From: Acidobacteriota bacterium
Lineage (GTDB): Bacteria > Acidobacteriota > Blastocatellia > UBA7656
Length of the DNA stretch: 64,000 bases
Assembly (NCBI GenBank): GCA_038040445.1
Contig: JBBPIG010000006.1
Coordinates: forward strand, 1-64,000
Direction: 5' to 3'
Below, in pieces: positions 18,148 through 25,089 of this stretch. The position numbers and the translations under genes are program-made. The notes beneath the pieces were generated by a model. The model was not told where the DNA came from. It made no database searches and saw nothing but the letters and a program-made list of their open reading frames with translations. The number at the start of each line of letters is the position of its first letter. The stretch's first letter is position 1.

Positions 18148-19134
18148 ATGAGAGTTGGGATATCGCTGCCGCAACTAGGTCCGCAGGCTTCACCGGAGAA
18201 TCTGATCAAAGTCGCCCGCCGCGCCGAAGAGCTTGATTATGATTCCGTGTGGGTGCTCGAGCGGCTGTTGTGGCCGCTCAACCCGAAGGAACCTTATCCA
18301 GCAACGCCAGACGGCAAATTGCCTGAAACCTATCAGACAGTCTTCGATCCGATTGAGACTCTGACTTTCGTGGCGGCCCATACGAAGAGAGTACAACTCG
18401 GAACAAGCGTAGTAGTGCTGCCCTACCACACGCCGATTCAGCTTGCGCGCCGCATCGCTACGCTCGATGTGCTATCAGGCGGCCGCGCGCTGGTGGGAGT
18501 GGGTGCCGGGTGGTCGCGCGATGAGTTCGAAGCGGCGGGCACTCCGTTCGAGCGGCGGGGCGCGCGCTGCGACGAGTTTCTCCGGGCGATGATCGAACTG
18601 TGGACCACGGACCCGGTGAAGTTCGAAGGCCAGTTCTATCACATCCCTGAATCGAGAGTCGGACCGAAGCCGGTTCAAAAACCGCATCCGCCGATCTATA
18701 TCGCGGGCTTCGGGCAATACACGTTCGACCGCGCGGTCAAGTTCGGGAGCGGATGGAATCCGGCGGGCATCCCGAGCTTCGAGTGGCTGGAAGGAATGAT
18801 AAACCAGTTTCGTCAGACCGCTGCGCGAGCAGGCCGGGGCGAGATGGAAGTCGTCTTGCGAGCTTTCGCGATTGTTTTGCCCGCGGGCGGACGCGCTCCG
18901 TCGTCCGCGGGCGGGGGCGCTCCGTCGCACGCGGGCGGGGGCGCTCCGTCGCACGCGGGCGGGCGCGCACCGATGATGGGCACGCTCGATGAGTTGCGCG
19001 AGGATACACGGCGGCTGCGGGATATGGGCGTTACTCACCTGATTCAATCACCGCCGGCCATCGGTTTCGATCCGAGCGCAAGCATCGATGATATGCTCGC
19101 GGTGATGGAGCAGTTGATAGAAGTGTCGAAGTGA
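18148..19134 (+). CDS. LLM-class F420-dependent oxidoreductase with repeat insert
   Basis: A 328-residue TIM-barrel protein of the luciferase-like monooxygenase superfamily. Family motifs: MRVGISLPQLG at the N-terminus, LGTSVVVLPYHTPI, LVGVGAGWSRDEFEA and FYHIPESRVGPKP. The nearby cofG, cofH and split-barrel genes support F420 rather than FMN as cofactor. Residues ~246-275 are a low-complexity insert of four 8-residue units (AGGGAPSH type) encoded by a 24-bp tandem repeat, in a loop before the conserved LDELREDTRRLRDMGVTHLI. Substrate unknown. It starts a run of plus-strand genes reaching cofH. Confidence 0.85.
   Translation: MRVGISLPQLGPQASPENLIKVARRAEELDYDSVWVLERLLWPLNPKEPYPATPDGKLPETYQTVFDPIETLTFVAAHTKRVQLGTSVVVLPYHTPIQLARRIATLDVLSGGRALVGVGAGWSRDEFEAAGTPFERRGARCDEFLRAMIELWTTDPVKFEGQFYHIPESRVGPKPVQKPHPPIYIAGFGQYTFDRAVKFGSGWNPAGIPSFEWLEGMINQFRQTAARAGRGEMEVVLRAFAIVLPAGGRAPSSAGGGAPSHAGGGAPSHAGGRAPMMGTLDELREDTRRLRDMGVTHLIQSPPAIGFDPSASIDDMLAVMEQLIEVSK
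18883..18972 (+). repeat. In-frame 24-bp tandem repeat inside the LLM gene
   Basis: About 3.75 copies of a 24-bp unit (18883-18906, 18907-18930, 18931-18954, partial 18955-18972). Copies 2 and 3 are identical. Because the unit is a multiple of three it adds eight residues per copy (AGG-R/G-APS-S/H) and keeps the frame. The homogeneity suggests recent expansion. Confidence 0.9.
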
Positions 19135-19423
19135 TGCGTGATGCGTGATCCGTGATGCGTGATGCGTAAAGAATGATGCGTTGGGAGTGATGTCCGAGGG
19201 GGTGAAAGGCGGTGCGTGATTCATGAACTTGCACAGCGACCGGTCGGTTGACCCGGATCACAGGTTGGGAAGGGTGGCTTGCCCCCGCGTTCGCAGCCAA
19301 TTCCTTGAAAGACAAGAGCGGGGGCAAGCCCACCTTCCCGACCTGTGATCCTGCCCATTGATCCTTGACCGCCATGTTCATGCATCACGAATCACGGATC
19401 ACGCATCACGGATCACGCATCGG
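19132..19423. repeat. Nested palindromes: 7-bp repeat arms around palindrome family B copy 1
   Basis: The outer arms are tandem 7-mers (CGTGATG/CGTGATC) at 19132-19166 and their complement at 19389-19423. Inside lies a second palindrome, 19255-19351, with 34-bp arms starting GGATCACAGGTTGGGAAGGG and returning as the complement, family B. A second family-B copy is at 53172-53273. The whole 297-bp gap between the LLM and split-barrel genes is made of these elements and no gene is present. Confidence 0.85.
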
Positions 19424-19431
19424 GTCCTGGT

Positions 19432-19869
19432 ATGCCGCTCAATATCGATGAAAGCACGCAAGAGTTCATCCGCGGGCATCGCGTAGCTCGTTTAGCAACC
19501 AGCGACGCACTTGGACAGCCGGCGGTTGTTCCCATCTGTTATGCGTTCGACGGGGAGAGCTTTTACGTGGCGCTCGACGAGAAAGCAAAGAGCGTCGCGG
19601 ATCAAGAGCTGAAGCGCGTGAGAAACATTCGCGCCAATTCGCGGGTCGCGCTTATCATTGACGACTACTCGGAGGACTGGAGCAAGCTGGTGTACGTTCT
19701 CATAAGCGGCGCCGGAATGATTATCTCGCCGGCGGAGAACGCTTCCGAGCACGCGCGCGCGGTCGAACTATTGCGCGAAAAATATCCGCAGTACCGTTCG
19801 ATGGCGATTGACGAAAGACCGATGATCAAGATCACGCCTACGAGATTTAAGCTGTGGAGCGCTCGCTGA
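19432..19869 (+). CDS. F420/FMN split-barrel protein, Rv0121-like PPOX class
   Basis: A 145-residue split beta-barrel protein of the pyridoxamine-5'-phosphate-oxidase-like superfamily. The N-terminal pattern (FIRGHRVARLATSDALGQPAVVPICYAF) and C-terminal TPTRFKLWSA resemble the Rv0121-type F420-dependent group. Such proteins reduce or oxidise small molecules with F420 or bind flavin or heme. Its position next to cofG and the LLM oxidoreductase supports F420 use, but substrate and cofactor are inferred. It is followed by a family-A palindrome before cofG. Confidence 0.78.
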   Translation: MPLNIDESTQEFIRGHRVARLATSDALGQPAVVPICYAFDGESFYVALDEKAKSVADQELKRVRNIRANSRVALIIDDYSEDWSKLVYVLISGAGMIISPAENASEHARAVELLREKYPQYRSMAIDERPMIKITPTRFKLWSAR

Positions 19870-19880
19870 AAGAGGGAGAC

Positions 19881-19971
19881 CCTGGGAGCGCAGGCATCCT
19901 TGCCTGCCGGCCTCACGCAACCAGACCCTCTCCAAAGAAAAGGGGGAAGCACTCAAGCCTGCGCTCCCAGG
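19881..19971. repeat. Palindromic repeat family A, copy 2 (rearranged)
   Basis: The left arm begins CCTGGGAGCGCAGGCATCC as in copies 1 and 3. The right arm is shortened to AAGCCTGCGCTCCCAGG, and the centre holds about 45 bp of unrelated sequence in place of the usual loop. It lies between the split-barrel gene and cofG, 10 bp before the cofG start, so it may also affect cofG expression. Confidence 0.8.
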
Positions 19972-19981
19972 CTTAAAGGTT

Positions 19982-21166
19982 ATGCAGGTTCTTACTTCAA
20001 CGGCTCATTTGATATTTGACGACGCGCTTGCTGCGGCGCGCGAAGGCGAAGTCACTCCCAGCATCGCGCGCGCTCTCATACGCGCACGCGACGGCGCTGA
20101 GCTTGACTCGTTGATGGCTGGGGCGGCTGAGCTGCGCAATCGCGTCACGGGTCGTCGCATTACCTACTCGAAGAAAGTTTTCATACCGCTAACGAACCTC
20201 TGCCGCGACTATTGTGGCTACTGCACGTTTCGTAAGGATCCTGGCCAGCCCGGCGCGCTAACGATGACCCCCGACGAAGTGCTCGCGGTAGCGGAAGCGG
20301 GAGCGCGATTGGGCTGCAAAGAAGCGCTGTTCAGTCTTGGCGATCGGCCCGAGGCAATCTTCCCCGAGATGCGCGAGACGCTCGCCGGGCTCGGTCATCG
20401 AACAACGTTGTCTTATCTAGCCGAGATGTGCGAGCGAGTGTTGAATGAAACAGGACTGCTGCCGCATGCGAACCCCGGCCTGATGGGAAGGAGAGATCTG
20501 GAGACTCTTCGCCGGTTCAACCCGAGTATGGGTCTGATGCTTGAAAACGTAAGCGAGCGGCTGACTCTTCCCGGCATGCCTCACGACAACGCGCCGGACA
20601 AACCGCCGTCGCTCCGGCTCAAGACAATTGAAGTCGCCGGCCGGTTGAATATCCCATTCACGACCGGAATCCTGATCGGCATCGGCGAGACCCTGGATGA
20701 ACGAGTTGATGCGCTTTTCGCGATACGCGAGCTGCACGAGCGCTACGGTCACATTCAGGAAGTGATCGTTCAGAACTTCCGCGCGAAGCCTGAAATCCCG
20801 ATGCGTGATCATCCGGAACCGAGCCAGTCGGATCACGCACGAACCATTGCAGTCGCCCGGCTGGTGCTCGGTTCAATGAACGTGCAAGCGCCGCCGAATC
20901 TTTCGGACGACGACTATCCGTTCTTGCTCAAAGCCGGGTTGAATGATTGGGGCGGAATTTCGCCGCTGACGCCTGACTTCATCAATCCCGAAAAACCGTG
21001 GCCTCACATTGAGAAGCTCGCCGAGCGAACCGCGGCTGAAGGCTTCGAGTTAACAGAGCGGCTCAGTATTTATCCTGAGTTTATTTGCCGGGATGAATTC
21101 ATCGACGAGGGGCTTCGCCGCCGGGTGCGGTGGATGTCCGACGATCAGGGATACGCGAGGCGTTGA
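19982..21166 (+). CDS. cofG: 7,8-didemethyl-8-hydroxy-5-deazariboflavin synthase subunit CofG
   Basis: A 394-residue radical SAM protein, one half of FO synthase, which joins a ribityl-aminouracil and tyrosine to form the F420 chromophore. The cluster motif is Cys74, Cys78 and Cys81 (CRDYCGYC). Other CofG features are TYSKKVFIPLTNLC before the motif, TGILIGIGET, QNFRAKP and WGGISPLTPDFINPE. The length fits single-subunit CofG of bacteria that keep CofG and CofH separate. cofH lies 3.9 kb downstream on the same strand with methionine-salvage genes in between. The start ATG follows a family-A palindrome; the ribosome-binding site is weak. Confidence 0.95.
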   Translation: MQVLTSTAHLIFDDALAAAREGEVTPSIARALIRARDGAELDSLMAGAAELRNRVTGRRITYSKKVFIPLTNLCRDYCGYCTFRKDPGQPGALTMTPDEVLAVAEAGARLGCKEALFSLGDRPEAIFPEMRETLAGLGHRTTLSYLAEMCERVLNETGLLPHANPGLMGRRDLETLRRFNPSMGLMLENVSERLTLPGMPHDNAPDKPPSLRLKTIEVAGRLNIPFTTGILIGIGETLDERVDALFAIRELHERYGHIQEVIVQNFRAKPEIPMRDHPEPSQSDHARTIAVARLVLGSMNVQAPPNLSDDDYPFLLKAGLNDWGGISPLTPDFINPEKPWPHIEKLAERTAAEGFELTERLSIYPEFICRDEFIDEGLRRRVRWMSDDQGYARR

Positions 21167-21237
21167 TTAAGAGAAAGATCGATGAAGGTAACGAACTGCG
21201 AACGGGCGGTTAGTTCAGGGAGGCAATCCGGGTGTAC

Positions 21238-21288
21238 GTCAGGTTTTCGCGCATCACCTCTGACAGAGGTGATGCGCGAAAGTCTGAC
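21238..21288 (+). promoter_or_regulatory. Long perfect hairpin in the leader of the SMR gene
   Basis: A 17-bp perfect stem (21245-21261 with 21265-21281, 3-nt loop) is extended by GTCAG/CTGAC after a small symmetric bulge. AGGCAAT-CC occurs on both sides of it, near 21221 and 21297. It lies 46 bp before the efflux gene, the usual place for a riboswitch or attenuator, but the conserved cores of guanidine riboswitch classes I-III are not seen. It may be an unclassified leader RNA or just a terminator of cofG. Confidence 0.6.
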
Positions 21289-21333
21289 GCGCGCCTAGGC
21301 AATTCCACCGGGGTTTTGTAGACGAGGACAACT

Positions 21334-21657
21334 ATGACGTGGCTATATCTGGCGCTGGCAATACTGCTCGAAGTGTCGGGCACAACGTGCATGAAATTGT
21401 CTGAAGGTTTCACGAAGGTGGTTCCTTCGATCTTGCTGTTTGTGTTTTACACTCTGAGCTTCGGTATGCTGACGTTGGCGCTGAAGAAGCTTGACGTGAG
21501 CGTCGCATACGCAGTGTGGTCCGGGGTGGGAACCGCTTTGATCGCCACGATCGGGGTGCTCTGGTTCAAGGAGCCGGCTACGGCGCTGAAGCTGATCTCA
21601 CTCGGCTTGATCATAATCGGAGTCGTCGGATTGAACCTCAGCGGCGGAGCACACTAA
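21334..21657 (+). CDS. Small multidrug resistance (SMR) efflux transporter, EmrE-like
   Basis: A 107-residue, four-helix membrane protein of the SMR family, which exports quaternary ammonium compounds or guanidinium in exchange for protons. The essential Glu lies in helix 1 (LLEVSGTTCMK), the GTT-MK-SEGFT pattern is close to EmrE rather than the Gdx/SugE type, and AYAVWSGVGTA is the helix-3 signature. It probably works as a homodimer because no second SMR gene is adjacent. An orphan HicB-like gene follows 13 bp downstream. Confidence 0.9.
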   Translation: MTWLYLALAILLEVSGTTCMKLSEGFTKVVPSILLFVFYTLSFGMLTLALKKLDVSVAYAVWSGVGTALIATIGVLWFKEPATALKLISLGLIIIGVVGLNLSGGAH

Positions 21658-21670
21658 TTGGAGATTGAGC

Positions 21671-21889
21671 ATGAAGGACTATCACATCAACATCTTCTAC
21701 AGCGAAGAGGACGGCGGTTACATCGCCGACATCCCCGACCTTGAGGCGTGTTCAGCGTTTGGAATCACACCTGAAGACGCGCTCAAGGAAGTGCAGATCG
21801 CCAAGGACGCGTGGATTGAAGCCGCGCGCTCGGAGGGCAAGCCGATTCCGAGTCCAAGGTACCGGCCCGCTATTTACCAGGTAGCATGA
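21671..21889 (+). CDS. HicB-like antitoxin-fold protein without HicA
   Basis: A 72-residue protein with the HicB/UPF0150 fold. The pattern YSEEDGGYIADIPDLEACSAFG-TPEDALKEVQIAKDAWIEAA is classic. The C-terminal part has no added helix-turn-helix or ribbon-helix-helix domain. No HicA (dsRBD-like toxin) gene lies on either side, so this is an orphan, possibly a stand-alone regulator. The start is ATG 21671; a TTG six bases earlier is less likely. Being 13 bp after the SMR stop, it is probably co-transcribed. Confidence 0.85.
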   Translation: MKDYHINIFYSEEDGGYIADIPDLEACSAFGITPEDALKEVQIAKDAWIEAARSEGKPIPSPRYRPAIYQVA

Positions 21890-21937
21890 TTTCGGCTTAG
21901 CGGAGAAACTGACATCGACACAGCTCCTTTCAAAGAA

Positions 21938-22534
21938 TTGGCCGTAAGCCTTGCTCGACTCGGCCCTCACTTCCATAGTCGCGGATGGGTGCTCGGGACA
22001 AGCGGCAACTTCAGCGCGGTGGTGAGCCGCGACCCGCTGCGCCTGGCCATCACTTCCAGCAGCGTCGATAAAGGCGAGCTCACCGCCGATCACATTCTTC
22101 AGATTGATGGCGACGCCAATGTACTCGAGGGCGCGGGCCGGCCCTCGGCTGAAACCTTGCTACATCTCACAGTCGCGCGCCTCCGTGGCGCCGGCGCCGT
22201 GTTGCACACCCATTCGGTTTGGAGCAATATTCTTTCCGGCGCGACCGAGCATGGCCTGAGCATTGAGGGGTACGAAATGCTCAAAGGGCTTGAAGGAGTT
22301 TCGACGCACGAGCATCGCGAGTGGCTGCCGATAATCGACAACTCGCAGGATATGGCTCAACTCGCGAGATCGGTCGAAACCACATTGAACGAGCATCCGC
22401 ACGCGCACGGTTTCCTGTTGCGCCGGCACGGACTCTACACCTGGGGCGCGGACATAGCGGAAGCGAAGCGCCACGTTGAGATTCTGGAGTTCTTATTGGA
22501 AGTGTTAGGGCGAACCTACAGCACCTCGAGATGA
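21938..22534 (+). CDS. mtnB: Methylthioribulose-1-phosphate dehydratase MtnB
   Basis: A class II aldolase-family protein of about 200 residues that dehydrates 5-methylthioribulose-1-phosphate in the methionine salvage pathway. Diagnostic parts: [14 protein letters not shown] near the N-terminus, zinc site [18 protein letters not shown] and HEHREWLPI, and the third ligand in [10 protein letters not shown]. The TTG at 21938 is the only canonical start in frame, but homologous sequence (PFKELA) continues upstream to an ATC at 21914, eight bases after a good GGAG; no ATG, GTG or TTG is available there. It heads the mtnB-mtnD-unknown-mtnC order. Confidence 0.9.
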   Translation: MAVSLARLGPHFHSRGWVLGTSGNFSAVVSRDPLRLAITSSSVDKGELTADHILQIDGDANVLEGAGRPSAETLLHLTVARLRGAGAVLHTHSVWSNILSGATEHGLSIEGYEMLKGLEGVSTHEHREWLPIIDNSQDMAQLARSVETTLNEHPHAHGFLLRRHGLYTWGADIAEAKRHVEILEFLLEVLGRTYSTSR

Positions 22535-22558
22535 GCGCGAAGTTCGGAGGAAGAAGTA

Positions 22559-23125
22559 ATGGCCATCGTCACAATCACCGGCGAGAATCGCACGCTGCGA
22601 GATCGAGAAGCTATCACCGGCTACCTGGCAAGCATCGGAATCGAATACGAGCGATGGGACTCGTCGCGCGATATTTCTTCCAATGCGCCTGCGGACGAGA
22701 TCCTTGGCGCTTACTCTGACGAGATTGAAGAGCTCAAAGCCCGGGGAGGCTACGTCACCGCGGACGTGATCGACGTGAACCCGCAGACGCCCGGACTGGA
22801 AGCGATGCTGGCAAAGTTCAATCGCGAGCACTGGCACGACGAAGACGAGGTTCGCTTCATCATTCACGGCCGCGGGGTGTTTCACATCCATCCGCCTGAC
22901 GGCGCGGTCGTGGCCATCGAGGTCGAAGCCGGCGATTTGATCCGCGTCCCGCGAGGCACCTGGCATTGGTTCAACCTGTGCGAGACCCGCGAGATCAGAG
23001 CGATCCGCTTGTTCCAGGACCCGGCGGGCTGGGCCCCTAACTACACCGAGAGCGGAGTGGATGCCGGGTATGAGCCGATGTGTTTCGGACCTTCGCATGT
23101 CCCGTCGCAAAGTGCAATCAACTAG
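22559..23125 (+). CDS. mtnD: Acireductone dioxygenase MtnD
   Basis: A 188-residue cupin that oxidises the acireductone intermediate of methionine salvage, giving the keto-acid precursor of methionine with Fe(II), or an off-pathway product with Ni(II). Metal ligands His91, His93, Glu97 (EHWHDEDE) and His136 (PRGTWHWF) are all in place. GGAGGAAGTA lies just before ATG 22559. It is 24 bp after mtnB and probably in the same transcript. Confidence 0.94.
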   Translation: MAIVTITGENRTLRDREAITGYLASIGIEYERWDSSRDISSNAPADEILGAYSDEIEELKARGGYVTADVIDVNPQTPGLEAMLAKFNREHWHDEDEVRFIIHGRGVFHIHPPDGAVVAIEVEAGDLIRVPRGTWHWFNLCETREIRAIRLFQDPAGWAPNYTESGVDAGYEPMCFGPSHVPSQSAIN

Positions 23126-23150
23126 GGGTATCCGCGCAAATCAGTCGAAT

Positions 23151-23217
23151 CAGTGTCATCCGTGGTCTATGCGTCACCGGCAATACGAATCTCACGAACA
23201 AATCGACCACGGACGAC
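23151..23217. repeat. Inverted repeat family C, copy 1 (CAGTGTCATCCGTGG)
   Basis: Left arm GTCATCCGTGGTC (23155-23167) pairs with GACCACGGACGAC (23205-23217), one mismatch. The longer left string CAGTGTCATCCGTGGTCTATG recurs with one change at 26909-26929. It lies in the 141-bp gap between mtnD and the next gene and is likely a dispersed intergenic element. Confidence 0.7.
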
Positions 23218-23266
23218 GCGGGTTTGGACGCGGGTTTGACGGATTCGCACCGATCAAGAGATGACT

Positions 23267-23722
23267 ATGCCGACTCCTTTCGAGAACGCGCAGTTGAATC
23301 TTCAGCTCTTCGAGCTGCGCCGCGAGCCGGTGCTTCGGCAGGCGCGCGACTGGTTCCTGCGCGAATTCAACCCGGAGAGCTTCACCGAACTCGTCACGAT
23401 CGTGAGCGGCGAGCGAAACGCGTTCTTCCGCATGGTGATTGGTTATTGGGACATGGCAGCCTCGCTGGTGACAACCGGCGCCATTGATGGCGACGCGTTC
23501 CGCGCGGCGCACGGGGAGATATTTGCAACCTTCAGCAAGATTCAACCCTATCTGGCCGAGCTACGCGCCGCGAGTGGAGAACCCGATATCTGTAAGCACA
23601 TGGAAGCTGTCATCTTTGCCGACCCTACTGCGGAGGCAATCCTCGCACGCCGCCGCGAAGCGCTGCGCGACGCCGCTGCAAAGGCGCGTGGATCAAAAAG
23701 CCCGCGGTTGGCAAACGCATAG
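23267..23722 (+). CDS. Uncharacterised helical protein in the methionine-salvage cluster
   Basis: A 151-residue, probably all-helical soluble protein (LRREPVLRQARDWFLREF; later LARRREALRDAAAKARG). I do not recognise a family; it vaguely recalls DUF4760-like helical proteins, with low confidence. ATG 23267 is preferred over ATG 23261 because AAGAG abuts the latter but is six bases from the former. It lies between mtnD and mtnC on the same strand; a role in the pathway cannot be claimed from position alone. Confidence 0.7.
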   Translation: MPTPFENAQLNLQLFELRREPVLRQARDWFLREFNPESFTELVTIVSGERNAFFRMVIGYWDMAASLVTTGAIDGDAFRAAHGEIFATFSKIQPYLAELRAASGEPDICKHMEAVIFADPTAEAILARRREALRDAAAKARGSKSPRLANA

Positions 23723-23828
23723 GACGCTGCAGCCGGCGAGAACCGCGGCGCGTCTAGCTGATTTGAGAGTAGCGCCGGCGGCTTGCGGAAGGAGCCGCAG
23801 GCCGTAGCTTCAGTTCTCGACTCTTATC

Positions 23829-24581
23829 GTGACGTCGCCTTTCACAAAACCCGTCAAAGTCCTTCTTCTCGACATCGAGGGCACAACCACTCCGATTGAT
23901 TTCGTTTACAAAATACTTTTCCCCTACGCGCGAAAAAATGTGAAGCCTTATCTTGCGGCCCATCGATCGTCGCCCGAAGTGCAGCCGGACATTCGCGCCT
24001 TGCTCGAGGAAAACGCGGAAGACGCCAGGTGTGAGCTTGATCCGCCGCTGTTGAAGGGACCTGCTGAACACGTCCCGGTCGATCGGGTCGCCGCATATGT
24101 GCAATGGCTGATGGATCGCGATAGAAAGTCGACGCCGTTGAAATCACTTCAAGGAAAACTTTGGGAAGAAGGATATGGAAACGGCGAGCTGCGCAGTCAG
24201 ATCTTCGAAGACGTGACGCGCGCATTCAAGCGGTGGCGCGAGCAGAACAAAGAGATTTGCATTTACTCGTCGGGCAGCGTGCTTGCGCAAAGGCTGTTGT
24301 TCGCGAACACCGAAGCGGGCGACCTCACTTCGTTCATCAGCGGCTACTTCGACACTAACATCGGTGCAAAGCAAGACCCGGAGAGCTACCGCCGCATTGC
24401 AAACTCGCTCGAGCGGCTGCCGGACGAAATAGTTTTTGTGTCTGATGTGACCGCTGAGTTGGACGCCGCCGCGTCCGCTGGTTTCGAAACGTTGCTATGC
24501 GTGCGGCCGGGAAATCCTATTCAAGGACCATCGCCCAGCCACGCGGTGATTCACAGTTTTGACGAAATATCGCCGAATTGA
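23829..24581 (+). CDS. mtnC: 2,3-diketo-5-methylthiopentyl-1-phosphate enolase-phosphatase MtnC
   Basis: A 250-residue HAD-superfamily enzyme that enolises and dephosphorylates the diketo intermediate to acireductone, the substrate of MtnD. Motif I is the MtnC-specific LLLDIEGTTTPI (Asp15, Glu17); motif II is IYSSGSV; the final acidic motif is FVSDVTAELDAA. KILFPYARKN and LWEEGYGNGEL are also characteristic. The start is GTG 23829. With mtnB and mtnD it covers three consecutive salvage steps; mtnA, mtnK/mtnN and the final transaminase are not here. Confidence 0.95.
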   Translation: MTSPFTKPVKVLLLDIEGTTTPIDFVYKILFPYARKNVKPYLAAHRSSPEVQPDIRALLEENAEDARCELDPPLLKGPAEHVPVDRVAAYVQWLMDRDRKSTPLKSLQGKLWEEGYGNGELRSQIFEDVTRAFKRWREQNKEICIYSSGSVLAQRLLFANTEAGDLTSFISGYFDTNIGAKQDPESYRRIANSLERLPDEIVFVSDVTAELDAAASAGFETLLCVRPGNPIQGPSPSHAVIHSFDEISPN

Positions 24582-24668
24582 CTCGAATGGCTATGACACC
24601 AGTGACGTGCTAGATTTCACATTGAGTAAATCGTCACCCAAACTGATTTTTTGGTCCTTTCAAAACTG

Positions 24669-25088
24669 ATGAAGAGATTACCTCCAAAGCTCAAAGAGTT
24701 CTGCCAGAAACAGGAGCTGTTGCGCCTTGCTTACATTGACCGTGGCCAGCCGCGAGTAGTTCCGGTGTGGTTTGTAGTCATCGGGCGCGACTACTACGCC
24801 GGCACCTACGCCAACAGTCCGAAGTGGAAGGCCCTCAAACGCAAAGCGCGCGTCGCGTGGGTAATCGACGGTGGGAAGCAAGGCAAGTATAAAGGCGTTT
24901 CGATGTTTGGCGCTGCCGAAGAGGTAACCGATAAAAAGCTGCGAGCCAGGATCTACCGTGCGTTGGGCGAGAAATACTTCGCTTCGGCCGTTCATCCGAA
25001 ACACATCGAGATATGGGGCGAGGCCGATGATCCCTCGCCGGCTTACATGCGGCTGAAGGCTGAAGACGGATTCTGGTGGGAGTACTGA
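24669..25088 (+). CDS. Split-barrel flavin/F420-binding protein (PPOX-like)
   Basis: A 139-residue predicted split beta-barrel protein of the pyridoxamine-phosphate-oxidase-like superfamily (RLAYIDRGQPRVVPVWFVV, ARVAWVIDGG, GVSMFGAAEEV). It differs clearly from the protein at 19432. ATG 24669 is chosen; a start at 24651 is possible. The gene ends one base before cofH begins, so the two are almost certainly translated from one mRNA, which favours an F420-linked role. Substrate unknown. Confidence 0.75.
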   Translation: MKRLPPKLKEFCQKQELLRLAYIDRGQPRVVPVWFVVIGRDYYAGTYANSPKWKALKRKARVAWVIDGGKQGKYKGVSMFGAAEEVTDKKLRARIYRALGEKYFASAVHPKHIEIWGEADDPSPAYMRLKAEDGFWWEY

Positions 25089-25089
25089 G

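Noticed and set aside
18475-19047. Arg-rich repetitive frame on the minus strand of the LLM gene
   Set aside because: It is the complement of the 24-bp repeat inside a well-supported gene on the other strand.
21180-21333. Guanidine riboswitch upstream of the SMR gene
   Set aside because: None of the conserved cores that I know for classes I, II or III is present; only a generic hairpin is visible.
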